From a virus, in the IMG/VR virus record IMGVR_UViG_3300032246_002701, positions 1 through 64,000 of that record: a DNA stretch of 64,000 bases; one strand, 5' to 3'. The first letter of the stretch is position 1, and each line of letters starts with the position of its first letter. Of this stretch, positions 47,952 to 57,054 are shown piece after piece. A program made the position numbers and the translations under genes. The notes below the pieces were generated by a model, which saw only the letters and a list, made by a program, of their open reading frames with translations, searched no databases and had not been told where the DNA came from.

Positions 47952-48575
47952 ATGAAAGTAGGAATAGTATTAACTGGGATATCTTTTTTAAATATCCCCG
48001 AGGCAGTTAATCGAGACTGGAGATTAAACAAAGACAATCTAAATCAAAATTTAATAAATTCGTTTGCTAAATCAAATGATGTAAGTGTATACGTCGCAAC
48101 CTACAATCATTCTTCTTTACCTGAACTATTAGATTTTTATAAACCTAAGAAAAGTTTAATACTACCGTTTGAAGGTGCTCATCAGAGAACTACCTATATC
48201 GAAAGTATGAAACAACTAATCACAGAAGATCTTGACTTTATTGTTAGTACTAGATTTGATATTCATTTTAATTCGAGAGTCGAAGAATGGTATTTTGATT
48301 ACGATAAATTTAACTTTATTTTTAGAGAAATAGAACCCCATTGGACTAACGATCAATTCACCGGGGACGTATTATACGGTTTTCCAAAAAAATATTTGGC
48401 AAGTTTTATAGAATCTATCACGAGAGAGCACCAAACACCGTATAGAGACGGACCAGATCTTCATCCAGTATATAGGCACCTATCAGCATTAATAGGATTG
48501 CCTAATATAAAGTTTTTGTTTGAAGGTACACACAACAGTAATAGAAATCCTTTTTATGATCTTGTAAGATCTTAA
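47952..48575 (+). CDS. Putative glycan-related protein (GT-A-like)
   Basis: 207 residues, AT-rich gene. The alternation VGIVLTGISFL, VSVYVATYNH, LDFIVSTRFDIHFN and the D-x-H in TRFDIHF resemble GT-A type transferases whose DxD binds the metal-nucleotide. The family is not recognised with certainty. It is isolated between minus-strand genes. A sugar-modification role is suggested by the neighbours only. Confidence 0.5.
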   Translation: MKVGIVLTGISFLNIPEAVNRDWRLNKDNLNQNLINSFAKSNDVSVYVATYNHSSLPELLDFYKPKKSLILPFEGAHQRTTYIESMKQLITEDLDFIVSTRFDIHFNSRVEEWYFDYDKFNFIFREIEPHWTNDQFTGDVLYGFPKKYLASFIESITREHQTPYRDGPDLHPVYRHLSALIGLPNIKFLFEGTHNSNRNPFYDLVRS

Positions 48576-48579
48576 TTTG

Positions 48580-49203
48580 TTAAATTTCTACTTCTAAAAT
48601 TTTATTAAAAATTTTATCCCAAGTAACATCCCATGTGCCTTCTACTGCACAAAGATGTGCTCCGCTATTTAAGACCCCTTGTCGACCTATAGAACTATCC
48701 TCTATAATTATAGTATTTGAAGGGATTGATTTTTGCGAAATCATGCATTTCCAATATACTTCCGGATATGGCTTAGGATATACTACGTCCTGACTAGTAT
48801 ACCAACTGTCAACATATTCAATAATTCCGATATGTAACATCGCCAATCTTGCAGACTGACGAATGCTATTTGTAGCAACTGAAATATTATAATTTAAATT
48901 TTTTAATCTCTGACAAATATCAATTAACTTATCGTCTCTAGGCAACTGCTTAATATATTCGAGAGTTAACTTCTGTTTGTTTTTCCAAACTGTTTCAAAT
49001 TGATCCCTCGGTAGCCCTTTATTTTTTTCTAATAATTCTAATTTCTTATCAGTATTAAGTTCTCGATAAATTTTAAAATTTTCCTCTTCACTTATAACGA
49101 ATCTAGGATCTAAATTTTCTAATGCCGAGTTTAATGCACGATAGTGTAAAAGGTCACTGTTGATTAATACACCGTCTAGATCAAAAATAATAAGTTTGTT
49201 CAT
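48580..49203 (-). CDS. HAD-superfamily phosphatase
   Basis: 207 residues: FDLDGVLINSD near 7-17 (nucleophile Asp and acid/base Asp), SVATNS near 112-117 (motif II), PKPYPEVYW with Lys near 148, and IIEDSSIGRQG near 166-176 (motif III). This is the beta-phosphoglucomutase/phosphatase branch with a helical cap. In a sugar cluster it likely dephosphorylates a sugar or cyclitol phosphate. It ends the minus-strand run from 54406. Confidence 0.85.
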   Translation of the reverse strand: MNKLIIFDLDGVLINSDLLHYRALNSALENLDPRFVISEEENFKIYRELNTDKKLELLEKNKGLPRDQFETVWKNKQKLTLEYIKQLPRDDKLIDICQRLKNLNYNISVATNSIRQSARLAMLHIGIIEYVDSWYTSQDVVYPKPYPEVYWKCMISQKSIPSNTIIIEDSSIGRQGVLNSGAHLCAVEGTWDVTWDKIFNKILEVEI

Positions 49204-49206
49204 AGA

Positions 49207-50163
49207 TTACCAAACAAAGTTCTTTTTATAATATTCTACAATTTTTTCCAATTCATTATCAAAGTCGGCTTTTGTTTTCCAACCTAGTTTTTGTAATTTG
49301 ATATCATCAATGGAGTATCGAACATCTTGTCCGTGTCTAGCCGAGTCAATTACATACTCTTGTACATTAGTATCACCGTTGAACAACTTAAGAATTTTTT
49401 TAACCACATCAATATTTTGTAATTCAAAATTTCCGGAAATATTAAAAATCTCATTAACAACTCCACTGTTAATAATTGTTATAATAGCCTCGGCAGTGTC
49501 GTCGGCATGCAGCCATGTTCTGATCGGCAAGCCCTTATCATGAAGATCGATCTTTCTTCCGATACTTAGATATTTGATCGATTTAGGTATAAGTTTTTCA
49601 ACATACTGGCCTATACCATAATTGTTAGTAGGTCTCACAATAATATAAGGAATCTTGAAAGTCCTTGCCCAGGCTAATATCAGCATGTCTGCTGCTGCTT
49701 TGGTGGCACTATATGGATTACTAGGTTTAAGAAGATCGCTTTCTGAATGACTTCCTTCCGCTATATCGCCATATACTTCATCTGTTGAAAAATGCAGCAG
49801 CGTGGGCATTTTGAAATGACTTTTTTCTTTGATTAATTTCAACAGATGGTGAACTCCGTTTACATTACTTTTCAAAAAAACATCACTAGAAACAATACTA
49901 TTGTCTACGTGAGTTTCAGCAGCAGTATTAATTACATAATCACAATCATATAATCTATCAAGATCATTGATATCTGATTTAATAAATTTAAAATTAGAAT
50001 TGGAGTTAAATTCATCTAGAAAATTTTCATTACTAGCATATGTAAATTTATCTACTCCTATTACATACCATCCTTTTTCTAAACACTTACGGGTAACGTG
50101 AACTCCAATAAAACCCAGACATCCGGTTACATATACAATTTTTTTCAATTCATTTATCCCCAT
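49207..50163 (-). CDS. NAD-dependent NDP-sugar 4,6-dehydratase/epimerase
   Basis: 318-residue extended SDR: VTGCLGFIG near 12-20 (NAD loop), FSTDEVYGD near 121-129 and YSATKAAAD near 148-156 with the catalytic Tyr/Lys, IVRPTNNYGIGQ near 172-183. The Asp-Glu pair after Ser-Thr is the hallmark of 4,6-dehydratases (RmlB, CDP-glucose 4,6-dehydratase). This would make the 4-keto-6-deoxy sugar needed by the RfbH-like enzyme. The start overlaps the preceding gene by 14 bases. Confidence 0.85.
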   Translation of the reverse strand: MGINELKKIVYVTGCLGFIGVHVTRKCLEKGWYVIGVDKFTYASNENFLDEFNSNSNFKFIKSDINDLDRLYDCDYVINTAAETHVDNSIVSSDVFLKSNVNGVHHLLKLIKEKSHFKMPTLLHFSTDEVYGDIAEGSHSESDLLKPSNPYSATKAAADMLILAWARTFKIPYIIVRPTNNYGIGQYVEKLIPKSIKYLSIGRKIDLHDKGLPIRTWLHADDTAEAIITIINSGVVNEIFNISGNFELQNIDVVKKILKLFNGDTNVQEYVIDSARHGQDVRYSIDDIKLQKLGWKTKADFDNELEKIVEYYKKNFVW

Positions 50164-51835
50164 CTATTAATTTTCCAATAATCCCAATACTAGTAGTCAT
50201 GGGTTCTATATAATTTATTGTTTCAACTGGCGAAGTCTCGAACCCGTGCTTTGATAAAAGATTTGTTAATCCAGTTTCTGTAAAAAGATTTATGTGCTCA
50301 TAAAAATTATATTCACCATCAAAATGTTTAGAAAATTCTTTAGGAACTTCTACATAAAGATACCCGTCGGGTTTTAAAAACTTTTTAATATTCTGCATCG
50401 AATTGTTAATGTCACTAACATGTTCTAATACATGAGTGCAAATAACCAAATCAACTTTTTGATCTTTGATCGGTTCAACATCTATTTCTCTTTCTCTTTC
50501 TTCAACTTCGTAGACATACTTTTTGCAATTTTGAAATGCATTTGGAATCATTAGTCCCGTATCTCCACCAAAATCTAATACACTGGTGATTGATTTAATA
50601 TCAAGATATCGGCCGATAATCTGTTCTCGATTGTTACGACATTGGTTGACATTTTCTTCTCCATGATACCATTGAGAAAAATTTATAATTCCAGGACCTT
50701 CGGATTGAGCACGACTTTCAAGATATTCTCCATCCATATAATCCTTATAGTAATCTGCTTCAGATTTTAAACTAAATCGATAACTAAATCCAGCATAATC
50801 ACAATCTCGACAATGATTAATAAATCCTTGTGGTTTTGGAGTATGAGGATTTAATCTGAGGAAACGATTTAGTGTCCATCGATCCATTGTTGCTCTGTGT
50901 TTGTTGAGATTTTTGCTGCCACATACTGAACAGGAATCAATATTAGTTATTAATTCTTTGTATATAAATTTTTGATATTTTTCTAAATTTTCTAGAATAT
51001 AGGAAGGATGAGTTTCAGAAGTAGGATCAACAATCTTATGTGGATAATCTCTAAACATTCTTTCAAGTGCTTCGTACACAGTCATATGATCGTATTTTAG
51101 ATTATCTCCAAAATATCTATCTCGGGAGTGTGCCCAGCTCTTTTGTTTAGTAAGTACCTTTTCTCCATCTGTGTCATCGAGGAATGTAAAATGCCACCCT
51201 CCGTTTTTAATAAACGGATGCGTTGCCATATTTTGATCTCTTAATGTAGTAGGGAGAACTTTTTTAAAATTACCAAACTCTGTAACTATGCCTGCTACAT
51301 GCTCGGACCAATGTTTATGTAAAATATTGAATTTATAAACAAATAAATTGCAATGGAATGAGATTACCGGTCGAAGGCCATTTTTATTATATGACTTGTC
51401 CGCAAATATAGTTAGTGCCTCTTCAAAGGCAGATTTTTTAATTATCTCATCAAGGCATGAAATATAAACGATATCGTCATCCTTGGCTCCATCATCAAGC
51501 ATTACTTTATAAAGATAGTTAGCCTGGAAATGATCTCTTATCCAATCATCTGTTTCCATGTAAGGTCCTCGATCCTTGACACATTCATAATCAAGAAGAA
51601 GTTCTCCGTACTTGTCTATTTCATCTTGAAAATTATCAAATTTAACATAGATCAATTTTTCAGAGTATGGTTTGAATCTTTCATGATCAAAATTAAAGGG
51701 TTTCGGATCCCCAGTGTGTGTCTCACCTGCTTCGATGACAATAAACTTATCAACAAAATTCCAGTGCTGGTTTAATCTGATTTCGAACAGATCATTTTCA
51801 TTTAAAAACATACAGCAATCATAAACCATAATCAT
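50150..51835 (-). CDS. GT17-like transferase fused to SAM methyltransferase
   Basis: 561 residues. Residues 1-300 resemble the GT17 family (MVYDCCMFLNENDLFEIRL, KFIVIEAGETHTGDPKP, and SCLDEIIKKSAFEEAL with a DE metal site). Then a CxxC-x(n)-CRDC zinc-like knuckle (near 309-365) and a class I methyltransferase (SVLDFGGDTGLMIP near 428-441, VDLVICTHVLEHVSD near 464-478). The zinc knuckle plus methyltransferase is the C-methyltransferase style of deoxysugar enzymes. The fusion suggests transfer and methylation of one sugar. The overlap with the next gene upstream is 17 bases. Confidence 0.75.
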   Translation of the reverse strand: MIMVYDCCMFLNENDLFEIRLNQHWNFVDKFIVIEAGETHTGDPKPFNFDHERFKPYSEKLIYVKFDNFQDEIDKYGELLLDYECVKDRGPYMETDDWIRDHFQANYLYKVMLDDGAKDDDIVYISCLDEIIKKSAFEEALTIFADKSYNKNGLRPVISFHCNLFVYKFNILHKHWSEHVAGIVTEFGNFKKVLPTTLRDQNMATHPFIKNGGWHFTFLDDTDGEKVLTKQKSWAHSRDRYFGDNLKYDHMTVYEALERMFRDYPHKIVDPTSETHPSYILENLEKYQKFIYKELITNIDSCSVCGSKNLNKHRATMDRWTLNRFLRLNPHTPKPQGFINHCRDCDYAGFSYRFSLKSEADYYKDYMDGEYLESRAQSEGPGIINFSQWYHGEENVNQCRNNREQIIGRYLDIKSITSVLDFGGDTGLMIPNAFQNCKKYVYEVEEREREIDVEPIKDQKVDLVICTHVLEHVSDINNSMQNIKKFLKPDGYLYVEVPKEFSKHFDGEYNFYEHINLFTETGLTNLLSKHGFETSPVETINYIEPMTTSIGIIGKLIDGDK

Positions 51836-52634
51836 CTCTTTTCTTAAAATATTTTTTAAAACTTTCTTCCAATCCTAGCAAATTAATCCCTAACGATTTT
51901 AAATTATCAGGATTTCCGTTGTAATTTTTTGAACTCTCTGAGAGTATAAAAATTCTTTTGTTAATATTATTTGTATTACAAAAAAGTCGAGCTGCATCGC
52001 TTATCTTGTATTTTTCTTCATAAGAACAATTACAATCTTTTATTTTCCAATCATTTTCTATGCAGTTCTCAACGACTGTTGATAAATCTTGTATGCTAAA
52101 ATAATCAAAGTATCTATCATTATCTATTTTTAGTTCTTGAGTAGATGAAATAATTCTAGGAAATAGTCTTGTTGATTGCTCTCCGAGGCCGAAACAATTA
52201 AAAATACGCAGAGTATAAAAATTATTTTTTTTATAGCATAGTCTGCTTTTTATGTTTTGACCAAATCCATAACTATCTTTGGGTAGTCTATCAAAAATTA
52301 AATCTTCGGATGCGTTATTAATGTCAGTCTCTCTATCAAATTCTGCACCGGATCCTGTATTAATGAACTTACCAAAATAATCGGAATTATCGTAAAAGTT
52401 CATAAAGATCCCTAAATTATTTCTAACATCATGTAACGAATTATTATCAGTCATCACCGCTGCACAATTTAATATAACATCAAATTTATGAACTTTTAAA
52501 AAATCTTTAACTTTATAGGGATCGAGCAAGTCTAATACATCACGAGTAATCGGAGTAATTTGATACTTAGAATCAAAATATTGAGAAAGAGAAGATCCGA
52601 CAAAACCTCGTGATCCTAATACAGCTACTTTCAT
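51819..52634 (-). CDS. RmlD-like SDR, NDP-sugar reductase/epimerase
   Basis: 271 residues: VLGSRGFVGSSL near 5-16 (NAD(P) loop), ILNCAAVMTDN near 55-65, and YGFGQNIKSRLC near 122-133 with the Tyr; the Lys lies in KSRLC. It resembles dTDP-4-keto-sugar reductases and epimerases, with a degenerate core. It directly follows the TPP enzyme (overlap 4 bases), so it could reduce the keto group of its branched product. Confidence 0.75.
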   Translation of the reverse strand: MKVAVLGSRGFVGSSLSQYFDSKYQITPITRDVLDLLDPYKVKDFLKVHKFDVILNCAAVMTDNNSLHDVRNNLGIFMNFYDNSDYFGKFINTGSGAEFDRETDINNASEDLIFDRLPKDSYGFGQNIKSRLCYKKNNFYTLRIFNCFGLGEQSTRLFPRIISSTQELKIDNDRYFDYFSIQDLSTVVENCIENDWKIKDCNCSYEEKYKISDAARLFCNTNNINKRIFILSESSKNYNGNPDNLKSLGINLLGLEESFKKYFKKRDDYGL

Positions 52635-54406
52635 ATCTTAACAATCATTTCTCTATCTAGTTCATCCTGGCTTAAGAACGGACTCATATCATGCAAACCT
52701 CCTTGCTTCCCGTTAGGTTTCATTGCTTGAGCAGGTTGAACATCCAATGTGTCTTGACTCATAAACTCAACAATTACAGAAGTATTAGAATGAATTAGGT
52801 TACCCATTTGAGAGTCTAATTCGTTATTGCTAGAAATCTTAATATAAGGGATTTCGAATGCGGCCGCTACCTTAGAAATGTCTGCAAAATAAATTCCTGT
52901 GCCGGCACTAACTCCCCATTGCCTTCCACTAAACATTCTATTTTGGGTTTGTTTAATACTCATGTATCCGTCGTTGTTAATTACAAAAATTTTAACAGGA
53001 ATATTGTGCTGCTTGATAACTGCAAGTTCTTGCATATTGGTATAAAAACTACCCTCGCCAATGACCAGTACAATGTTTAGATCTGGATCAGCGAAATGAA
53101 CCCCTACACTTGCCGGAATAGCATACCCCATATCTCCCTGGGCGGCCTGGGCCATGTACCTAGTATTCTTTTTAAATTTGCCGTTGGTAGAAAGAATATA
53201 GCACGGTTGTCCGGCATCGACGATAAAACAATCTTTTTCAGACATATTACGATTAATGCTTTCGACTATTTCATAAAGGTTTAATCCTCCCTCATCAGAT
53301 CGATGAATGCTGGGATTATAAATGGGCCAAATATTTTTCCAATGTAATGCTTTTTCTGACCATTCCTTAATATCATATTCAGATCGATTTTCTAATGCTG
53401 TCTTGAGAAACTCACTGACATCACAATTAATTGCCTGATCTACCTTAAAGATATCTTTTTTCAATTCACTAGGATCAATGTCTATCATGATCTTGGTACT
53501 TGCAGGACTAAAAGTTGTTGCGTCATATCCAATATGAGTAACATTCATAGAACAACCAAGGATGACTAAACAATCAGAATTCTGCATGGCAAAATTTGCA
53601 GATCGATTACCTTTAATTCCCATCATGCCAATATTTTGAGGATGTTCGTATTCGATATTATCTCGAGTTAAAAAGTTTGTGACAAATGGAATTTTATAGA
53701 ACTCTACAAATTCTCTAAATTCTTTACGACAATCAGCAATCGTAATTCCGTTGCCGGCAACAATAACAGGACGTTTAGAACTAAAGATCGTTTTCAGAGC
53801 AGACAGTATTTCATCTTTATGATCAATTAATTTAGTTTCTTCAACTAAAAATTCTCTATATCCTTCCGGAATTTGTGCGGCCTGTAAATTACCCGGAACA
53901 TCAAACCAAACAGGACCAGGTCGACCACTAGTAGCAATATGAATTGCTTTTTCTAATTCATAAGGAACATCTTCAGCACGTTCAATCATAACGGCATATT
54001 TTGTCATGCCCGATACAGCACCGACATTGTCAAAATCTTGAATTCCATATTTTCTTAAATTAAGTCTACGTTCTTTATTGATCAATTTGGCCATGTTAAA
54101 TGTCTGTGTATTTCCACTAAGAAACAATACAGGAACACTTTCTTGGTAGGCATTAAGACAACTGGTCATTACATTAGTAACTCCGCAGCCTGCAGTGACA
54201 TTGCACACTCCTAGCATTCTATTGGTTCGAGCTGACCCAGTTGCAGCATGACCGGCACCTTGCTCATGATGAAAAGCAACGAACTCTATATCAGGATGAC
54301 TAATGAAACCATCGTTAAGTCCTGCAGTACTTCCCCCTACTAATCCGTAAACTTTTTTTATGCCTAATTGATTTAATCTATTAGCGATATAATCACAAAC
54401 TCTCAC
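52631..54406 (-). CDS. TPP-dependent acetolactate-synthase-like enzyme (YerE-like)
   Basis: 591 residues in the three-domain TPP plan: N-terminal domain with YGLVGGSTAG near 19-28 and catalytic Glu in FHHEQGAGHAATG near 44-56; central domain near 200-330; C-terminal TPP-binding motif GEGSFYTNMQEL...NNDGYMS near 440-470. The lysine and FAD features of true acetolactate synthase are not obvious. In sugar clusters, such proteins (YerE) add a two-carbon unit from pyruvate to C-4 of CDP-3,6-dideoxy-4-keto-hexose. An RfbH/E1-like enzyme lies in the same cluster, supporting this reading. GTG start behind AGAGGG. Confidence 0.8.
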   Translation of the reverse strand: MRVCDYIANRLNQLGIKKVYGLVGGSTAGLNDGFISHPDIEFVAFHHEQGAGHAATGSARTNRMLGVCNVTAGCGVTNVMTSCLNAYQESVPVLFLSGNTQTFNMAKLINKERRLNLRKYGIQDFDNVGAVSGMTKYAVMIERAEDVPYELEKAIHIATSGRPGPVWFDVPGNLQAAQIPEGYREFLVEETKLIDHKDEILSALKTIFSSKRPVIVAGNGITIADCRKEFREFVEFYKIPFVTNFLTRDNIEYEHPQNIGMMGIKGNRSANFAMQNSDCLVILGCSMNVTHIGYDATTFSPASTKIMIDIDPSELKKDIFKVDQAINCDVSEFLKTALENRSEYDIKEWSEKALHWKNIWPIYNPSIHRSDEGGLNLYEIVESINRNMSEKDCFIVDAGQPCYILSTNGKFKKNTRYMAQAAQGDMGYAIPASVGVHFADPDLNIVLVIGEGSFYTNMQELAVIKQHNIPVKIFVINNDGYMSIKQTQNRMFSGRQWGVSAGTGIYFADISKVAAAFEIPYIKISSNNELDSQMGNLIHSNTSVIVEFMSQDTLDVQPAQAMKPNGKQGGLHDMSPFLSQDELDREMIVKI

Positions 54407-54509
54407 AAATACCCTCTTATAGTTATAGTCTTATTATACAGGAATGACTTTTGAATTACAAATATTTATGTGCTATTATAATGACAGTAAATAATTCAAA
54501 GGACCTCTC

Positions 54510-55214
54510 ATGGAAAAACGAGTTTTAATAACAGGAGCAACTAGGGGAATCGGCGAATCGATTGCTCGAAAATTTAAAGAAGAAAATTGGTTCGTCATAG
54601 GCACAGGTATGCATCCTCGAGATAAGCCCAGTTACCTTGATGAGTATTTTTTCTGCGATCTTAACGATAGAAACCACCTAGAACTACTAATCAGCAGAAT
54701 CAAAGATCTAGAAATTGACACGTTGGTAAACAATGCTGGAATTAATATCATTAATAACTTTTTAGAAATAAATCCTGAAGATTTTGAAAAGGTGCATTCT
54801 GTAAATGTTTTTGCTCCGTTTCGATTAAGCCAGGCACTACTTCCCCACATGGTAAAAGCACAGTGGGGACGCATCGTTAACATTAGTTCAGTCTGGGGAA
54901 AAATTAGCAAACAAGGGCGTGCCAGTTATTCTACAAGTAAATTTGGTATCGACGGATTGACAGTGTCAATGGCAAACGAGTTTGCTAGTCAAGGTATTTT
55001 GTGTAATTGTGTAGCGCCTGGATTTATTGATACAGAAATGACATGGACTAATTTAGGAACTGCAGGAGTTGAGAAAATGTTAGAAAATGTTCCAATTAAA
55101 AGATTGGCAAAAGTTGACGAGGTTGCTAATTTAGTTTATATGCTAGGTAGTGATAAAAACACTTATATTTCAGGACAGAACATTGCTATAGATGGAGGGT
55201 TTACTCGTGCATAA
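54510..55214 (+). CDS. Short-chain dehydrogenase/reductase
   Basis: 234-residue classical SDR: TGATRGIGESIA at 8-19, LVNNAGIN near 72-79, the catalytic Ser in VNISSVWG, and YSTSKFGID near 143-151 with Tyr/Lys; C-terminal APGFIDTEM and GQNIAIDGGF. FabG-like fold; keto-sugar or cyclitol reductase in this setting. The next gene, a cyclase, starts inside its end, so the two probably act in one pathway. AAAGGA before ATG. Confidence 0.88.
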   Translation: MEKRVLITGATRGIGESIARKFKEENWFVIGTGMHPRDKPSYLDEYFFCDLNDRNHLELLISRIKDLEIDTLVNNAGINIINNFLEINPEDFEKVHSVNVFAPFRLSQALLPHMVKAQWGRIVNISSVWGKISKQGRASYSTSKFGIDGLTVSMANEFASQGILCNCVAPGFIDTEMTWTNLGTAGVEKMLENVPIKRLAKVDEVANLVYMLGSDKNTYISGQNIAIDGGFTRA

Positions 55215-56250
55215 TTTTAGCATTCAATCTTATTCCGGACCGTATCAGGTAGAGTTTAATAATTCTTTGATAAACAACAAAGAATTGACTAACTTAGGAA
55301 GTCATTTCATTATTGATCGAAATATTTTTTCATATCTTGGAGGAAACTTCTTACAACAAATAGAAAAAAAGAATTTCGTTCTAATTGATGCAACAGAAGA
55401 AACAAAAAGTTATAGAGGAATTGAACCGGTTTTAAGTCAACTTTTAGAGCAGCAATTAAAAAAAGATAGTGTACTAGTAGCAATCGGCGGAGGAATTACA
55501 CAGGATATTACTTGTTTTATTGCAAATACCTTTATGAGAGGCATAAAATGGGTGTTTGTACCTACTACACTGCTATCACAGGCAGATAGTTGTATCGGAT
55601 CTAAAAGTAGTATCAATTTTGGCAAAACTAAAAATATACTTGGATCATTTACTCCTCCCCAGAAAGTCATTATATCAGATCAATTCTTAACTACCCTCGA
55701 AGAAAAGGATATTAAGAGCGGTATTGGGGAAATTATCAAATTATATCTAGTTAACGGACAACTAGTAACCAGCGACGAAATTAGAAATGATTTAACCAAA
55801 CATTTATATGCTACTTTACAAATCAAAAAGAAATACATTGAGCAAGATGAATTCGATGTTGGTGTTCGAAATATTTTGAATTACGGGCATTGCTTCGGCC
55901 ATGCAATTGAAAGTTCTACAGATTTTGGAATTCCCCACGGTATTGCTGTTACTATGGGAATGGACATTGCAAATAAATTTTCACAGAACGAAGGCCTGAT
56001 AACAGAAAAAGAATACCTAATGATGCACACGGTTCTTTTTAGTAACTATACAGGCTATAACACTGTGCCTGTAAAAATAGATCCTATTTTCACAGCATTA
56101 TCAAAAGATAAAAAGAATACAGGCAGTAAGATTAATCTTATTCTGCCTGTAAATGGAACTCTAGAAAAACGTGGATTTGAAAATAATAGTGTGCTAGTAA
56201 AATCGATTACTAACACACTGCGTCAACTGCCTATCAATTTTGTTGATTGA
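55207..56250 (+). CDS. Dehydroquinate-synthase-like sugar-phosphate cyclase
   Basis: 347 residues from GTG at 55207 (GGAGGG six bases upstream; an ATG at 55192 is less likely). Motifs: [13 protein letters not shown] near 97-109 (NAD site), [26 protein letters not shown] near 117-143, [11 protein letters not shown] near 173-183 and [12 protein letters not shown] near 222-233, HGIAV near 242, giving the zinc ligands. This is the AroB superfamily, which includes 2-epi-5-epi-valiolone synthase and similar cyclases that make carbocyclic sugars. Since it lies in a sugar cluster and no other shikimate gene is seen, a cyclitol product is more likely than dehydroquinate. Confidence 0.82.
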   Translation: MHNFSIQSYSGPYQVEFNNSLINNKELTNLGSHFIIDRNIFSYLGGNFLQQIEKKNFVLIDATEETKSYRGIEPVLSQLLEQQLKKDSVLVAIGGGITQDITCFIANTFMRGIKWVFVPTTLLSQADSCIGSKSSINFGKTKNILGSFTPPQKVIISDQFLTTLEEKDIKSGIGEIIKLYLVNGQLVTSDEIRNDLTKHLYATLQIKKKYIEQDEFDVGVRNILNYGHCFGHAIESSTDFGIPHGIAVTMGMDIANKFSQNEGLITEKEYLMMHTVLFSNYTGYNTVPVKIDPIFTALSKDKKNTGSKINLILPVNGTLEKRGFENNSVLVKSITNTLRQLPINFVD

Positions 56251-57040
56251 GTTTATTCCATCGAGTCTCGAGCATATCAATACGCTTATCATCTTCTGTA
56301 AAGATAGAACCGTAGTAATCACGCTTGTTCTTAAGCCAAAGCAGTTCAAATTGGACTGCTTTTAACAATGCCTTTTCTACAGTGGGCAAATTAATAGCAC
56401 TACCGTCAAAAATCACTTTACGTGTTTCATAACGGCTAAGATGTACTGATTGTACTTCTCGAACTGCATGAATAGCATCAATCGAAATTCCCCCGCCCAT
56501 TACTAACTCTAGTCCTGCTTCTTTGCATGCGGTTGCAGTTTCGACCACCATTTGTGTTACATCTTGATTATTGATGTCTTCTCGACCGTTCCGACCCATA
56601 CTCATAACAAAATCAACTCGGCCGAATACCAATCCATCAAGTCCGCCGGGCATCGTGGCTTTTTCGATCATTCCCTTGAGATTATCAAAGCCAGTAATAG
56701 TTTCGAGATTGGTCAAGAATTTTGTTTCTTTTCTTTCTTCTTCTGAATAAATTTTATTTTTGGCATCGATGAATTTCCATAATGCATACGGGGTTTCAAC
56801 CATTGGTGCAATAATGTAATCAACGCCAATTTGTTTAACTTCCATAAGGTCACGCATTGCTTCGCAACCGCCGATTTTAACTGCTAATTTTAAATCTGCT
56901 TTTCGAGCAATTTCAACCAACCGCAAAAGTTCGTCGGTTCGCGTACCTTCTGCTTCGAACTCGGCCTTTACTGCATCGATTCCAAATTCTTGCTTGCCCT
57001 GTTTAAGGATATCAAGCATCTGTCTTTCTTTTAAGTTCAT
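56234..57040 (-). CDS. HpcH/HpaI-type aldolase family protein
   Basis: 268 residues: [14 protein letters not shown] near 29-42, [14 protein letters not shown] near 53-66, [15 protein letters not shown] near 76-90, TNLETITG near 108 with Glu and [14 protein letters not shown] near 137-150 carrying the metal Asp. These are the features of class II metal-dependent HpcH/HpaI aldolases (C-C bond formation with pyruvate). The gene starts behind AGGAG and overlaps the convergent cyclase. A role in building a carboxylated or branched sugar is possible. Confidence 0.75.
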   Translation of the reverse strand: MNLKERQMLDILKQGKQEFGIDAVKAEFEAEGTRTDELLRLVEIARKADLKLAVKIGGCEAMRDLMEVKQIGVDYIIAPMVETPYALWKFIDAKNKIYSEEERKETKFLTNLETITGFDNLKGMIEKATMPGGLDGLVFGRVDFVMSMGRNGREDINNQDVTQMVVETATACKEAGLELVMGGGISIDAIHAVREVQSVHLSRYETRKVIFDGSAINLPTVEKALLKAVQFELLWLKNKRDYYGSIFTEDDKRIDMLETRWNKLNQQN

Positions 57041-57054
57041 AAGTTCTCCTTTGT

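Noticed and set aside
52631-54406. True acetolactate synthase for branched amino acids
   Set aside because: No small subunit or other amino-acid genes are nearby, and the enzyme sits in an operon with NDP-sugar enzymes; a sugar-branching role fits better, although sequence alone does not exclude it.
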